Shown: positions 1-6,379 of the stretch, piece after piece
Position numbering within the stretch: position 1 is the first letter of the stretch
How the letters are laid out: every line of letters begins with the position of its first letter
Assembly (NCBI GenBank): GCA_031278795.1
Contig: JAITJT010000254.1
Coordinates: 1 to 8,854, forward strand
Reading direction: 5' to 3'
DNA: 8,854 bases
DNA from: Deltaproteobacteria bacterium
GTDB taxonomy: Bacteria > Desulfobacterota > Desulfarculia > Adiutricales > Adiutricaceae
Made by a program: the position numbers and the translations under genes
Notes under the pieces: model-generated
Databases searched by the model: none
What the model was told of the DNA's origin: nothing
What the model saw: only the letters and a program-made list of their open reading frames with translations

Positions 1-501
1 AAGCGCAGCTGGCAGTGCGCCACTATCCAGTGTGATTTCACCCTTCCGGAGCGCTTCGATCTAACCTTCATCGACAAGGACAACACGCGTAAGCGCCCGG
101 TCATGCTCCACCGCACCATATTTGGGTCTCTGGAGCGCTTCATAGGCATCTTAATCGAGCACTACGCCGGGGCCTTTCCCCTGTGGCTCTCCCCGGTGCA
201 GGTGAAGCTATTGACCGTCACCCAAAGGGCGGACGAGGCTGCCAAGGATTTTTCCCTCAAACTGAGAAAGCTGGGGCTCAGGGTGGAGATAGACTTGCGA
301 AATGAAAAACTGGGTTATAAAATACGGGAGGCCCAGAAGGAAAAGACACCCTACACGCTGGTCTTTGGTGACAAGGAAATCCAGAACCACACCGCCTCGG
401 TGAGGACGCGCGCCGGAAAAGACCTAGGCGAAATGACCATCGATTCCTTCTTTGAGCTAATCAAGGACGAAAAGGATCCCCCGCACTGGGATCTGTCCTA
501 A
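1..501 (+). CDS. thrS: Threonyl-tRNA synthetase, C-terminal part (5' end outside window)
   Basis: Threonyl-tRNA synthetase is a cytoplasmic class II enzyme that charges tRNA-Thr. The frame is open from base 1 and gives 166 residues before TAA at 499-501. It begins with the class II core segment [18 protein letters not shown], followed by motif 3 around [17 protein letters not shown]. In the family the His of this MxHR motif (residue 37 here) is a zinc ligand and the SLERF Arg binds ATP. The hydrophobic [11 protein letters not shown] stretch opens the C-terminal anticodon-binding domain, which runs to the stop. The first Met of the visible part (103) is internal, not a start. About 480 N-terminal residues are missing because the window begins there. 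The gene lies 104 bases upstream of infC on the same strand, the common thrS-infC order, and the two are probably co-transcribed. Confidence 0.97.
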   Translation, partial: KRSWQCATIQCDFTLPERFDLTFIDKDNTRKRPVMLHRTIFGSLERFIGILIEHYAGAFPLWLSPVQVKLLTVTQRADEAAKDFSLKLRKLGLRVEIDLRNEKLGYKIREAQKEKTPYTLVFGDKEIQNHTASVRTRAGKDLGEMTIDSFFELIKDEKDPPHWDLS

Positions 502-527
502 GCTCTAGGATTTTAGAAATTTTTTTT
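496..527 (+). terminator. Weak terminator-like hairpin after thrS
   Basis: A short inverted repeat, TCCTA / TAGGA with a 5-base loop (496-510), overlaps the thrS stop codon. It is followed by TTTT and then by a run of eight T (520-527). The stem is only 5 bp, so at most partial termination or pausing is expected. Read-through into infC is likely. Confidence 0.3.
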
Positions 528-592
528 CCAAACCCCTGTGAGAGCCCCACTATCCTTAGGGCTTTCCAGGCCAACATAAACAATTAAAACAA

Positions 593-608
593 GAGAGGTG
601 CAAGTATC
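593..608 (+). promoter_or_regulatory. infC ribosome binding site with AUC start codon
   Basis: AGAGAGGTG (592-600) is a good Shine-Dalgarno sequence placed 5 bases before ATC at 606-608. An in-frame TAA lies at 585-587, so translation must begin between 588 and 642, and ATC is the only near-cognate start there with a properly spaced site. The in-frame ATG at 642 directly abuts AAGAGG with no spacer. IF3 genes are known for AUU/AUC/AUA starts, which allow IF3 to repress its own synthesis. Confidence 0.75.
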
Positions 609-1136
609 AACGGAAAGCGGAAAGAACAAGACAACAAGAGGATGAACTTCAACCAGATGATCAAATCCCCCCAGGTGCGGGTCATCGCTGAGGACGGAGA
701 GCAGCTGGGAATTCTGGACATAGATGAGGCGCTGGCCAAGGCTAGGGAAGCTGGCCAAGACCTAGTGGAGGTCGCGCCGGAGGCCAAACCGCCCGTCTGC
801 CGGATAATGGATTTCGGCCGCTTCAAATACCTGCAGAGCAAGAGGCAGTCCGAGTCCCGCAAAAAATCCAACGCCGTGGAGACCAAGGAGATCAAGTTCA
901 GGCCCAAGACTGCCGAGCACGACTACCAGTTCAAGGTCCGCAACATCAAGAAGTTCCTAGAGGAGCACAACAAGATCAAGGTGAGCCTCGTCTTCAAGGG
1001 CCGGGAGATTGCCCACACGGAAGTGGGCCAAGAGCTCATGAACCGCCTGGTGGCGGAAATCTCCGAGTTCGCCCACATAGAGCAGTCGCCCAATTTGGAG
1101 GGCCGCACCATGGTCATGGTCATCTCCCCCAAATGA
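606..1136 (+). CDS. infC: Translation initiation factor IF-3
   Basis: IF3 binds the 30S subunit, keeps the subunits apart and checks start-codon/initiator-tRNA pairing. From ATC at 606 the product is 176 residues, close to the usual about 180. From ATG at 642 it would be 164 and would begin inside the conserved N-terminal block: KRMNFNQMIKSPQVRVI matches the family's RIN...VREVRLI. Visible landmarks are EDGEQLGIL, then the N-domain stretch ending DLVEVAPEAKPPVCRIMDFGRFKY, a Lys/Arg-rich linker (QSKRQSESRKKSN), and the C-terminal domain with KEIKFRP, DYQFKVRNIKKFLEEHNKIKVSLVFKGRE (split across the domain) and the final MVMVISPK. An AUC start implies autoregulation by IF3 itself. Normally rpmI follows; here a terminator follows instead, and rpmI-rplT lies about 7 kb away on the other strand. 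Confidence 0.96.
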   Translation: MNGKRKEQDNKRMNFNQMIKSPQVRVIAEDGEQLGILDIDEALAKAREAGQDLVEVAPEAKPPVCRIMDFGRFKYLQSKRQSESRKKSNAVETKEIKFRPKTAEHDYQFKVRNIKKFLEEHNKIKVSLVFKGREIAHTEVGQELMNRLVAEISEFAHIEQSPNLEGRTMVMVISPK

Positions 1137-1210
1137 TGCCTAAAGCCTCAAGGGAAAGCCTCTAAGGGTCTTTTCGAGTCCAAATCCAAGACATAATTTG
1201 CCTAAATTCG

Positions 1211-1268
1211 CGCCCTTTCCTGGGCCACCCCAGGGGAGGCCCAGGATAAGGGAGCGAAGGGTATTTTT
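1211..1268 (+). terminator. Probable rho-independent terminator of thrS-infC
   Basis: A perfect 8-bp inner stem, CCTGGGCC (1219-1226) / GGCCCAGG (1238-1245), closes a loop that itself contains CCCC/GGGG. An outer stem, CGCCCTTT (1211-1218) with AAGGGAGCG (1248-1256, one bulge), extends it. Five T at 1264-1268 follow after a 7-base gap, longer than ideal. It sits 75 bases after the infC stop and would end that transcript. Confidence 0.55.
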
Positions 1269-1329
1269 GCGTCTTTTAGCTCATTTGTGCTTTGATTTAT
1301 AATTTTATGTATATATGGTATGCGTATTG

Positions 1330-1335
1330 TATAAT
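1330..1335 (+). promoter_or_regulatory. Consensus -10 box in AT-rich intergenic DNA
   Basis: TATAAT occurs at 1330-1335 within an AT-rich stretch (1270-1350). No good -35 is present at 16-18 bases upstream (ATGTAT-like), so activity is uncertain. A start near 1342 would transcribe the repeat/hairpin region and then the zinc-ribbon gene at 1758. Confidence 0.35.
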
Positions 1336-1354
1336 AAAGTCAAAAATTGATCCG

Positions 1355-1475
1355 ATCCATGCTTCAAATATCCATGCTTAAATATTTAGCGCCACCAAGC
1401 TAAAAATTTAGCGCCAAGCGCTCACAGAGGCCAATAAAGGGCCTTTCCAAGGCCATTAAATGGCCTTTCCAAGGC
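1355..1475 (+). repeat. Cluster of short tandem direct repeats and overlapping hairpins
   Basis: Three adjacent direct-repeat pairs occur. ATCCATGCTT is at 1355 and 1370 (period 15), ATTTAGCGCCA at 1384 and 1406 (period 22), and GGCCTTTCCAAGGC at 1440 and 1462 (period 22). The last pair forms mutually exclusive hairpins: GGCCTT/AAGGCC (1440-1454), AAGGCCAT/ATGGCCTT (1449-1467), and GCCTT/AAGGC followed by TTTTT (1463-1480). No coding frame here looks real. Possible roles are a small RNA, an attenuator-like leader, or protein-binding iterons; none can be chosen from sequence alone. Confidence 0.55.
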
Positions 1476-1524
1476 TTTTTAAAGGCAGCATAGGGGCAGC
1501 TAAAAAATTTGATTTGAAAATTTA

Positions 1525-1617
1525 CCCCAAAAGTGTTATATTTTGGGGCTTGACAGCTCGCGATAATTATTTCGCGGGCTTTAAACTTCCCGGGGCCGCG
1601 TTGGGGATAAAATCCCC
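1525..1617. promoter_or_regulatory. Three inverted repeats upstream of the zinc-ribbon gene
   Basis: A perfect 8-bp inverted repeat, CCCCAAAA (1525-1532) / TTTTGGGG (1541-1548), has an 8-base spacer. CGCGA (1559-1563) / TCGCG (1572-1576) surrounds an AT-rich 8-base centre. GGGGAT (1603-1608) / ATCCCC (1612-1617) has a 3-base loop. TTGACA at 1550-1555 lies between the first two, but no -10 follows at normal spacing. The sites could be operators or leader-RNA hairpins. GGCCGCG (1594-1600) can also pair with CGCGGCT (1683-1689), enclosing the third hairpin. The remainder of the gap to 1757 shows nothing else recognisable. Confidence 0.4.
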
Positions 1618-1757
1618 TCGTCAATCACGGAGAAGAGAGAAAAGGCAGAACACATAAGCATGTCCGCTAAGCCTTAGGGCCTCGCGGCTCAAAAATGCCC
1701 CAGGAAAACCAAAATTGCCTTTTAATGCTCTGACCTCACCTATGGAGCTAAAATATC

Positions 1758-2078
1758 ATGCCTATCTATGAATATGAGTGCGACAACTGCCATCATGTTT
1801 TCGAGATAAATCAGAAAGTAAGCGATCCTTCCCCCGCACAGTGCCCGGAGTGCGGAAAGGAAGGAGGCCTGCACAAGTTAATCAGCCACTCCTCTTTCCA
1901 GCTCAAGGGCTCGGGCTGGTACGCCTCCGACTACAAGGGGGACAAGTCCCCGCTTCCCAAGCCCGGGGCCTGGGCTGACAACGACGCGCCCAAAAAGAAG
2001 AGCTACATGGATCAAAGCCCGGAGGAGCGCAAGAGCACCATCAAGGACATCACCTCAAGTGTAGCCAACCGGCTCTAA
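1758..2078 (+). CDS. FmdB-family small zinc-ribbon protein
   Basis: This 106-residue protein starts MPIYEYECDNC and carries two CxxC pairs (C8/C11 and C29/C32), the single zinc-ribbon signature of the FmdB/CxxC_CxxC_SSSS family. The family's FxLKGSGWY motif follows, here FQLKGSGWYASDY at 47-59. The tail (60-106) is hydrophilic, Lys/Pro/Asp-rich and probably disordered. The family is named after a putative regulator near formamidase/amidase genes, and its role in most bacteria is unknown; zinc binding is inferred from the Cys pairs. The start is supported by GGAG at 1744-1747, 10 bases before ATG. The gene is alone between two intergenic regions and ends with a strong terminator, so it is probably monocistronic. 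It may be controlled by the repeats upstream. Confidence 0.9.
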   Translation: MPIYEYECDNCHHVFEINQKVSDPSPAQCPECGKEGGLHKLISHSSFQLKGSGWYASDYKGDKSPLPKPGAWADNDAPKKKSYMDQSPEERKSTIKDITSSVANRL

Positions 2079-2126
2079 GAAAATCCATCTAGGACCCTAG
2101 GCTTAAGCCTCCGGCGGAATTTTTCT

Positions 2127-2173
2127 GCCCGGGGACTCCATCTTGAAGATGGGGCTCCCCGGGCTATTTTTTT
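2127..2173 (+). terminator. Strong rho-independent terminator after the zinc-ribbon gene
   Basis: GCCCGGGGA (2127-2135) pairs with TCCCCGGGC (2156-2164). An inner stem CCATCTT/AAGATGG caps the hairpin, and seven T follow (2167-2173). On the - strand the same hairpin lacks a T tail, so it would act mainly on + strand transcripts. It separates this unit from the convergent waaF end. Confidence 0.9.
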
Positions 2174-2182
2174 GAGCCCGCT

Positions 2183-3640
2183 TTATTTGACCTCTGCTAA
2201 TTTGATTTCTTTGAGCATGGCACCTGCCGCGGCTATGGCGAAAGCGTGGGTTGGGGCCGTCACCTTGGGGAGGAATGAGGGAAGGGGAGGCTTTTTACTT
2301 AGCTCCGTGGGGATGCCACTCTCCAGAGACAAGAGAGCGTTTCCTCCAAAGCTAGCTGCCTTTTGGAGAGTAGCTAGAGACGTCCCCACGAATACCGAGC
2401 GCGAGAGATCCACCTTTTCCCTCTCTGAGAGCTCCTCATAGCTAGCTAAACTAGTGGGATCCGCGCCCTTAGGGAGCCCCAAGGCCCTTAAGGGCATATC
2501 AACTTTATTGATTGAATCATTTATAAGTGAATCTTTACTAAGTGTATCATTGCTAAGTGAATCATTAAGTATTGATTCATCTAAGAGCAGCAGGGCCGGA
2601 CTTTTGTCCGGCGCTGGCGCTTGGGGCTTAAGTAGTTCCAAAGCCTTATGATAGATATCCTCCACGCTGATACTATCAAAGCAGATACGCCTCTCCAGAG
2701 GGCAGGTCCTTTTCAGGCAAGGGGCGCAGGGGACGTCTTTTCCGCGGATAACAAGGGAACCTAAAGAGAGCGGTCCGGTGGTTATGGGGTTAGTGGGACC
2801 AAAAAGAGCTAGTAGCTTTATCCCTGAAGCTGTTCCTAGGTGCATGAGCCCGGAGTCGTTGGTAATCATGAGGTTTAGGCTCTTAACTATGTTTATGAGC
2901 TTAGGAAGGCTGGTCTTTCCGGTTAGGTTTAAGACCTTTGGACCTGTGGGGAGGAGCTTCATTAGAGCTTGGGCATCTACCTCTTCCGCCTGGCTTCCCA
3001 AGATGACCAGGCCTCCGGAGAATGTTTCCAGCAAAAGTTTGGCCGCCCCGGCGAAAAGCTCAAGGGGGGCCTTCTTGGCGCTCCCGAAGCTGGCCCCGGG
3101 GGCCACTCCCAAGAGGAAGGGACAATTGTCTCTAAGTTTTTGGAACTCATGGGGAACTTTTCCGTCCAGTTGAGGGGAAAGCTCTCCCAGCTTAGGGAAA
3201 TGGAAGCAGTTATTAGCATCTTTTTCACTAACAAGATTTAAGTGATAGAAGACCTCATGGGCGCTTAAGAGCTCATCATTAAGAAGTAATTTCTTTGTGA
3301 GAAGGGGGCCCCTTCCGTCACGGAGATAGCCCAATCTTTGGGGGATTCCGGAAAAAAAGGCATTAAGTGCCGCGCCAAAGGCGTTTTGGAGGAGAACGGC
3401 CTTTTCCAGGGGAAGGGATCTTAGTCTCTTTATATAGCTTAGTCTTTCTTTAAAGCCCCTTCTGTCTTCTAAAAGGGCGCACTTGTCTTGGAAGAGGGCC
3501 TGGTAGAGATTAAAGCCCGCGCCTCTGGCGCTAAGGACTGAGTACTCTCTATCAATGAGCGTATCTAGCGCCGGAAGGCTGATGATAGCGTCTCCTAGCC
3601 AGTTGAGGCCCCTAATGAATTGCGTGGGTGGCTTTAGCAA
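2183..3640 (-). CDS. waaF: LPS heptosyltransferase II (WaaF, GT9) with degenerate HAD-like C-terminal tail
   Basis: WaaF adds the second L-glycero-D-manno-heptose of the LPS inner core at the cytoplasmic face of the inner membrane. Residues 1-340 carry the GT9 hallmarks: FIRGLNWLGDAIISLPAL (8-25), RLGYLRDGRGPLL (102-114), APGASFGSAKKAP (180-192), TNDSGLMHLGTASG (260-273), LFGPTNP (279-285) and CAPCLKRTCPL (305-315). Family members are usually about 340-350 residues; this one is 485. Residues about 349-485 look like a decayed GmhB-type HAD phosphatase: LLLLDESILND resembles motif I, and DLSRSVFVGTSLATLQKAA resembles the VGDxxxD motif with both acidic residues replaced by Thr. A pentapeptide repeat lies between. 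The start is TTG (3638-3640), 3 bases after the lpxK stop, with GGAAGA inside lpxK as ribosome site, so translation is probably coupled. Glycosyltransferase assignment is strong; the HAD reading is inference. Confidence 0.93.
   Translation of the reverse strand: MLKPPTQFIRGLNWLGDAIISLPALDTLIDREYSVLSARGAGFNLYQALFQDKCALLEDRRGFKERLSYIKRLRSLPLEKAVLLQNAFGAALNAFFSGIPQRLGYLRDGRGPLLTKKLLLNDELLSAHEVFYHLNLVSEKDANNCFHFPKLGELSPQLDGKVPHEFQKLRDNCPFLLGVAPGASFGSAKKAPLELFAGAAKLLLETFSGGLVILGSQAEEVDAQALMKLLPTGPKVLNLTGKTSLPKLINIVKSLNLMITNDSGLMHLGTASGIKLLALFGPTNPITTGPLSLGSLVIRGKDVPCAPCLKRTCPLERRICFDSISVEDIYHKALELLKPQAPAPDKSPALLLLDESILNDSLSNDTLSKDSLINDSINKVDMPLRALGLPKGADPTSLASYEELSEREKVDLSRSVFVGTSLATLQKAASFGGNALLSLESGIPTELSKKPPLPSFLPKVTAPTHAFAIAAAGAMLKEIKLAEVK
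2504..2581 (-). repeat. In-frame 15-base tandem repeat inside waaF
   Basis: Read on the - strand, four 15-base units follow an 18-base variant. They encode DESILN, DSLSN, DTLSK, DSLIN and DSINK (residues 354-379). The consensus unit is close to GATTCACTTAGTAAT. The stretch is AT-rich compared with the GC-rich flanks, and every unit keeps the reading frame. This looks like a minisatellite that can change length without breaking the protein. Confidence 0.85.
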
Positions 3641-3643
3641 GGA

Positions 3644-4726
3644 TTATTCTTCCGGAGGGTTTTCTTTTTGGAGGGATGGGGGGAGCTTCTCCAGGACGGC
3701 CTTGAGGAAGGCCGGGGCGTCGGTGGGGACGAGCGCGCTCTCCAGGGCTAGTATGGGAAGCTTCATGTCTTCTAGCTTGATGCTATCTTTGAGGGTGGTG
3801 AGGAGGTACTCCGAGCGGCTGAAGTTAAGAAGATCTTCCAGCGCCTTTCTCTCCATTGGCCCGTAGGGCTCGTGATCCCTAAAGGCCCTAAAGGCCACGG
3901 GTTCTAAGCCGAGATTGAGTAGGGTCTTTTTAAAGAGCTGGGGCCTGGCCAGGCCGCAGAAGGCGCTGAGGCGTTTTCCCTTGAGAAAGTCCACTTCCAG
4001 GCGTTTTTGCCCCCTTAGGGAGCTAAAGGCCCCGGCCTCAATCTTGGCCGTGAAGATGGGCTTGTCAGAGCTTAGGTTTCTTATACTTTTAGGAACCTCA
4101 GGGGTCTCTCCATTTCCCACCACCACGAATATATCCGCGGCCGCGGCCGCGGATATATTTTCCCTCAAGGGCCCCGCCGGAAGAACCCTCCCGTTTCCCA
4201 AGGGCTTCTCCCCTTGGAACATGAGGATGTCCAGGTCTCTCTTTAGGGAAAGGTGCTGGAAGCCGTCATCCAGGATGAGGCAGTCAGCCCCTTGCTTCAC
4301 GGCCTCAGCGGCCGCGAGGCTGCGCTTCTTGGAAACCAGGACCATGGAGCGGGTGAGTTTTGCTACCAATTGGGGCTCGTCTCCGGAGTAGTCCAGGGCG
4401 ACCAAGGGTCCCAGGCCCAAGGATACCAGGACAGGATCCGGGTAGAGCCTCGATCTCTTGCGGCCGTAGCCCCTGGAGAGCACGGCCGGGTTGAGGCCCC
4501 TCCGTATGAGTTCCCCGGCCAGATAGATGGCCATGGGGGTCTTGGCGCTTCCCCCCACGGTCAAATTTCCCACGGATATGAGGGGTAATGGCGCTTTTTG
4601 GGAAGGAAGGAGCCCATATTGATAGAGGCGGCGCCTGAGGGAGTTTAGGGCTCCCCAGGTGTAGGACGCGGCCCTTACGAGGTAGCCGCCTTTGGTTTTT
4701 TCCTTCCAGAAGAGTTCGCTTCGCAT
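3644..4726 (-). CDS. lpxK: Tetraacyldisaccharide 4'-kinase (lipid A 4'-kinase)
   Basis: LpxK uses ATP to phosphorylate the 4' position of the lipid A disaccharide at the inner membrane, just before Kdo transfer. The 360-residue length is slightly above the usual about 330-350. Visible motifs: GNLTVGGSAKTP (53-64, the P-loop region), LSRGYGR (83-89), SGDEPQL (114-120), ILDDGFQHL (151-159, the family's catalytic DDGFQH), LPAGPLRE (182-189), GLARPQLF (258-265) and DHEPYGP (284-290). The P-loop reads GGSAKTP where the family normally has GGTGKTP or GGSGKTP, and TLKD (311-314) replaces the usual TEKD. An N-terminal hydrophobic anchor is not obvious. The ATG start has AAGGGA upstream. The gene begins 25 bases after the waaA stop and ends 3 bases before waaF, so all three are probably one operon. 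Confidence 0.95.
   Translation of the reverse strand: MRSELFWKEKTKGGYLVRAASYTWGALNSLRRRLYQYGLLPSQKAPLPLISVGNLTVGGSAKTPMAIYLAGELIRRGLNPAVLSRGYGRKRSRLYPDPVLVSLGLGPLVALDYSGDEPQLVAKLTRSMVLVSKKRSLAAAEAVKQGADCLILDDGFQHLSLKRDLDILMFQGEKPLGNGRVLPAGPLRENISAAAAADIFVVVGNGETPEVPKSIRNLSSDKPIFTAKIEAGAFSSLRGQKRLEVDFLKGKRLSAFCGLARPQLFKKTLLNLGLEPVAFRAFRDHEPYGPMERKALEDLLNFSRSEYLLTTLKDSIKLEDMKLPILALESALVPTDAPAFLKAVLEKLPPSLQKENPPEE
4128..4159. repeat. 32-bp perfect palindrome within lpxK
   Basis: From 4128 to 4159 the two strands read identically. A core of alternating GCGGCC units, with CCGCGG and GCGGCCGC sites, is flanked by AATATATCC and GGATATATT. It encodes the run ISAAAAADI (191-199) of LpxK, at a position where the family is variable. 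It could fold as a 16-bp hairpin (with a small loop) in mRNA or as a cruciform in DNA. Confidence 0.95.
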
Positions 4727-4751
4727 TTATGTCCCTTTGGATTTGGGGCTT

Positions 4752-6239
4752 TTAGTTCTTTCTGAGGTCTCTGTCTATGGCCTTTAGGCTCTCTGCGGAT
4801 TTTTCCAGTTTACCTAAAGAATCCCTTAGGTCCTCAAGATCGGATGCGCTCTCCTTATCAATGGCTCTCTCCTCTTGGGGTTTTTTCTCTAGCTGAGGTG
4901 CTTTTGGAGCATCTAAAGAGCTCTCTTTTGAGCCTTTGGAGTCCTCCTCCGGGCTATCCGGCGGGAAATCTTGAGGGTCAATAAAGGAGAGGGTTTTTTT
5001 GGCGGATCCCCGGTGGCCTAAGATGAACTCCCTTCCCTTTTCCCCCATCTCCCTGAGGCGCTCCGGGTCTTCCAAAAGAGCCCTCAGCCTAGGTTCCAGG
5101 GTCTCCTTGGTTACTATCTCGGCCGCGCCAGAGTCCACCAGGGCGTTGTACATCCACTTGAAGTTGTGGTACCTGGGCCCGGTGAGGACGGCCTTCCCCT
5201 TGGAGGCGGGCTCCAGGGGGTTGTGGCCTCCCCCCTCGTGGGGGCCTTTGAAGCTTTTACCTATGATGGCAATGTCACAGAGGTTGTAGAAGCGGTCCAG
5301 CTCGCCTAAGGTGTCCAGGAGAAAGACCTTGGCGTCCTTGGGGGTTTCGGTTGGTTTGGTGCGCCTGGCAGCGTGGATGTCCGCTAGATCCTGGATGAGC
5401 CTCCAGGTGAGCCCGAAGCGGGTGCGGTCCCTGGGTGCTATCACGAGTTTTAGATCCGGCATGTCCTTGGCAATTGAGAGAAAGGCGTTAAGTATTAAGA
5501 GCTCTTCTCCTGTATGGGTGCTCCCGGCCAAGATATAGCGGCCCTGGGGCCAGTGGGCTTCTTCTAAGATGTGATCCTTCTTTGCTGGATCCGGGCTTTC
5601 CACCTCCTGGTCGAACTTGAGGTTTCCGGTTACCTTGAGTATGGATTTGTCGGCTCCCAGCTCCAGGAATTTTTCCAGATCCTCATCCGTCTGGACGGCT
5701 ATGTGGGTGAAGAGGTTAAGAACCCTCTTCCAAAAGAAGCGAATGCGGCGGTAGTTCTTAAAAGAGCTAGGGGAGAGCCTAGCTGAGACCAAGGAGGAGG
5801 GGATGTTTCGGGACTTAAGGGAGCTTAAAATGCCTGGCCAGATGTCGGTTTCCACCAAGATGAGCGCGTCCGGGTCGCAGGCCTTGAGAAAGAGCCTTCT
5901 GGAGAGGTGGAAGTCCAAGGGGGAGGGCACCACCTGGAGGGTGGGGAAGCTCTCCCTGGCCATCTTGAGCCCGGAGAGGGTGGTGGCGGAGACAATCACG
6001 TCCAGGCCTCTGTTTTTGAGCTCAGCTACCAGCTCCCTACATGAGTGCACCTCGCCTAGGGAGAGGGCCCAGACCCAGACCCTCTTCTTTTGATCCAACT
6101 TGGGTAAGAGCTTGGAGGGCCCCAGGAAACGCTCCTTGAGGGTGCGCAGGTACTCGTTGTTGATGAGGCCCCTAAGTAACAGATAGGGAGTCATTAAAAG
6201 GAAGACGAGGGTGTAGATTACGCTGTAAAGTGTTCGCAT
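4752..6239 (-). CDS. waaA: Kdo transferase (3-deoxy-D-manno-octulosonic acid transferase)
   Basis: WaaA (KdtA) transfers Kdo from CMP-Kdo to lipid IVA at the inner membrane, the first core step. An N-terminal hydrophobic anchor (residues 4-22) is followed by LRGLINNEYLRTLKERFLG, matching the family's start and supporting this ATG, although no strong ribosome site is visible upstream. Other landmarks: ALSLGEV (58-64, with E63 as the family's catalytic base), SATTLSGLKMA (84-94), LVETDIWPG (128-136), TGNLKFD (204-210), AGSTHTGEE (238-246), GGGHNPLEPASKGKAVLTGPRYHNF (336-360, in two parts). Substitutions stand out: W57 where the HAxSxGE motif normally has His, and IAPRDRTR where PRH is usual. 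Length is 495 against about 420-430; the excess is a charged Lys/Glu/Ser tail (421-495) ending in a possible amphipathic helix. Confidence 0.95.
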   Translation of the reverse strand: MRTLYSVIYTLVFLLMTPYLLLRGLINNEYLRTLKERFLGPSKLLPKLDQKKRVWVWALSLGEVHSCRELVAELKNRGLDVIVSATTLSGLKMARESFPTLQVVPSPLDFHLSRRLFLKACDPDALILVETDIWPGILSSLKSRNIPSSLVSARLSPSSFKNYRRIRFFWKRVLNLFTHIAVQTDEDLEKFLELGADKSILKVTGNLKFDQEVESPDPAKKDHILEEAHWPQGRYILAGSTHTGEELLILNAFLSIAKDMPDLKLVIAPRDRTRFGLTWRLIQDLADIHAARRTKPTETPKDAKVFLLDTLGELDRFYNLCDIAIIGKSFKGPHEGGGHNPLEPASKGKAVLTGPRYHNFKWMYNALVDSGAAEIVTKETLEPRLRALLEDPERLREMGEKGREFILGHRGSAKKTLSFIDPQDFPPDSPEEDSKGSKESSLDAPKAPQLEKKPQEERAIDKESASDLEDLRDSLGKLEKSAESLKAIDRDLRKN

Positions 6240-6379
6240 GGTTATAGCTTAACTAAGAGTTGCCAGGAGTTTTGGATAAAAGCTTTTGTCAAGACACATC
6301 TTAGCAGATGCCACTAATTCAATCTACAGCCACGTTTAGCAAATGGCGTTTATGTTAAAAGCTATTAGGGGTTTTAATT

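Noticed and set aside
1355..1475. Repeats with 22-base spacing as a mini CRISPR array
   Set aside because: Each repeat type occurs only twice, the units differ from one another, spacers are too short and no cas genes are present.
1550..1555. TTGACA as a -35 box for the zinc-ribbon gene
   Set aside because: No TAnnnT-like -10 lies 16-18 bases downstream (CGCGGG instead).
1460..1657. 65-codon + strand frame in the infC-fmdB gap
   Set aside because: It crosses several inverted repeats, has no good ribosome site, and the peptide resembles no family; it looks like chance.
3915..4391. 158-codon + strand frame opposite lpxK, and similar frames opposite waaF, waaA and pheS
   Set aside because: These are antisense shadows of well-identified genes and their peptides show no family motifs.
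6287..6292. TTGACA on the - strand as the waaA promoter
   Set aside because: The sequence at normal spacing is CTCCTG-like, not a -10, so I could not call a promoter.
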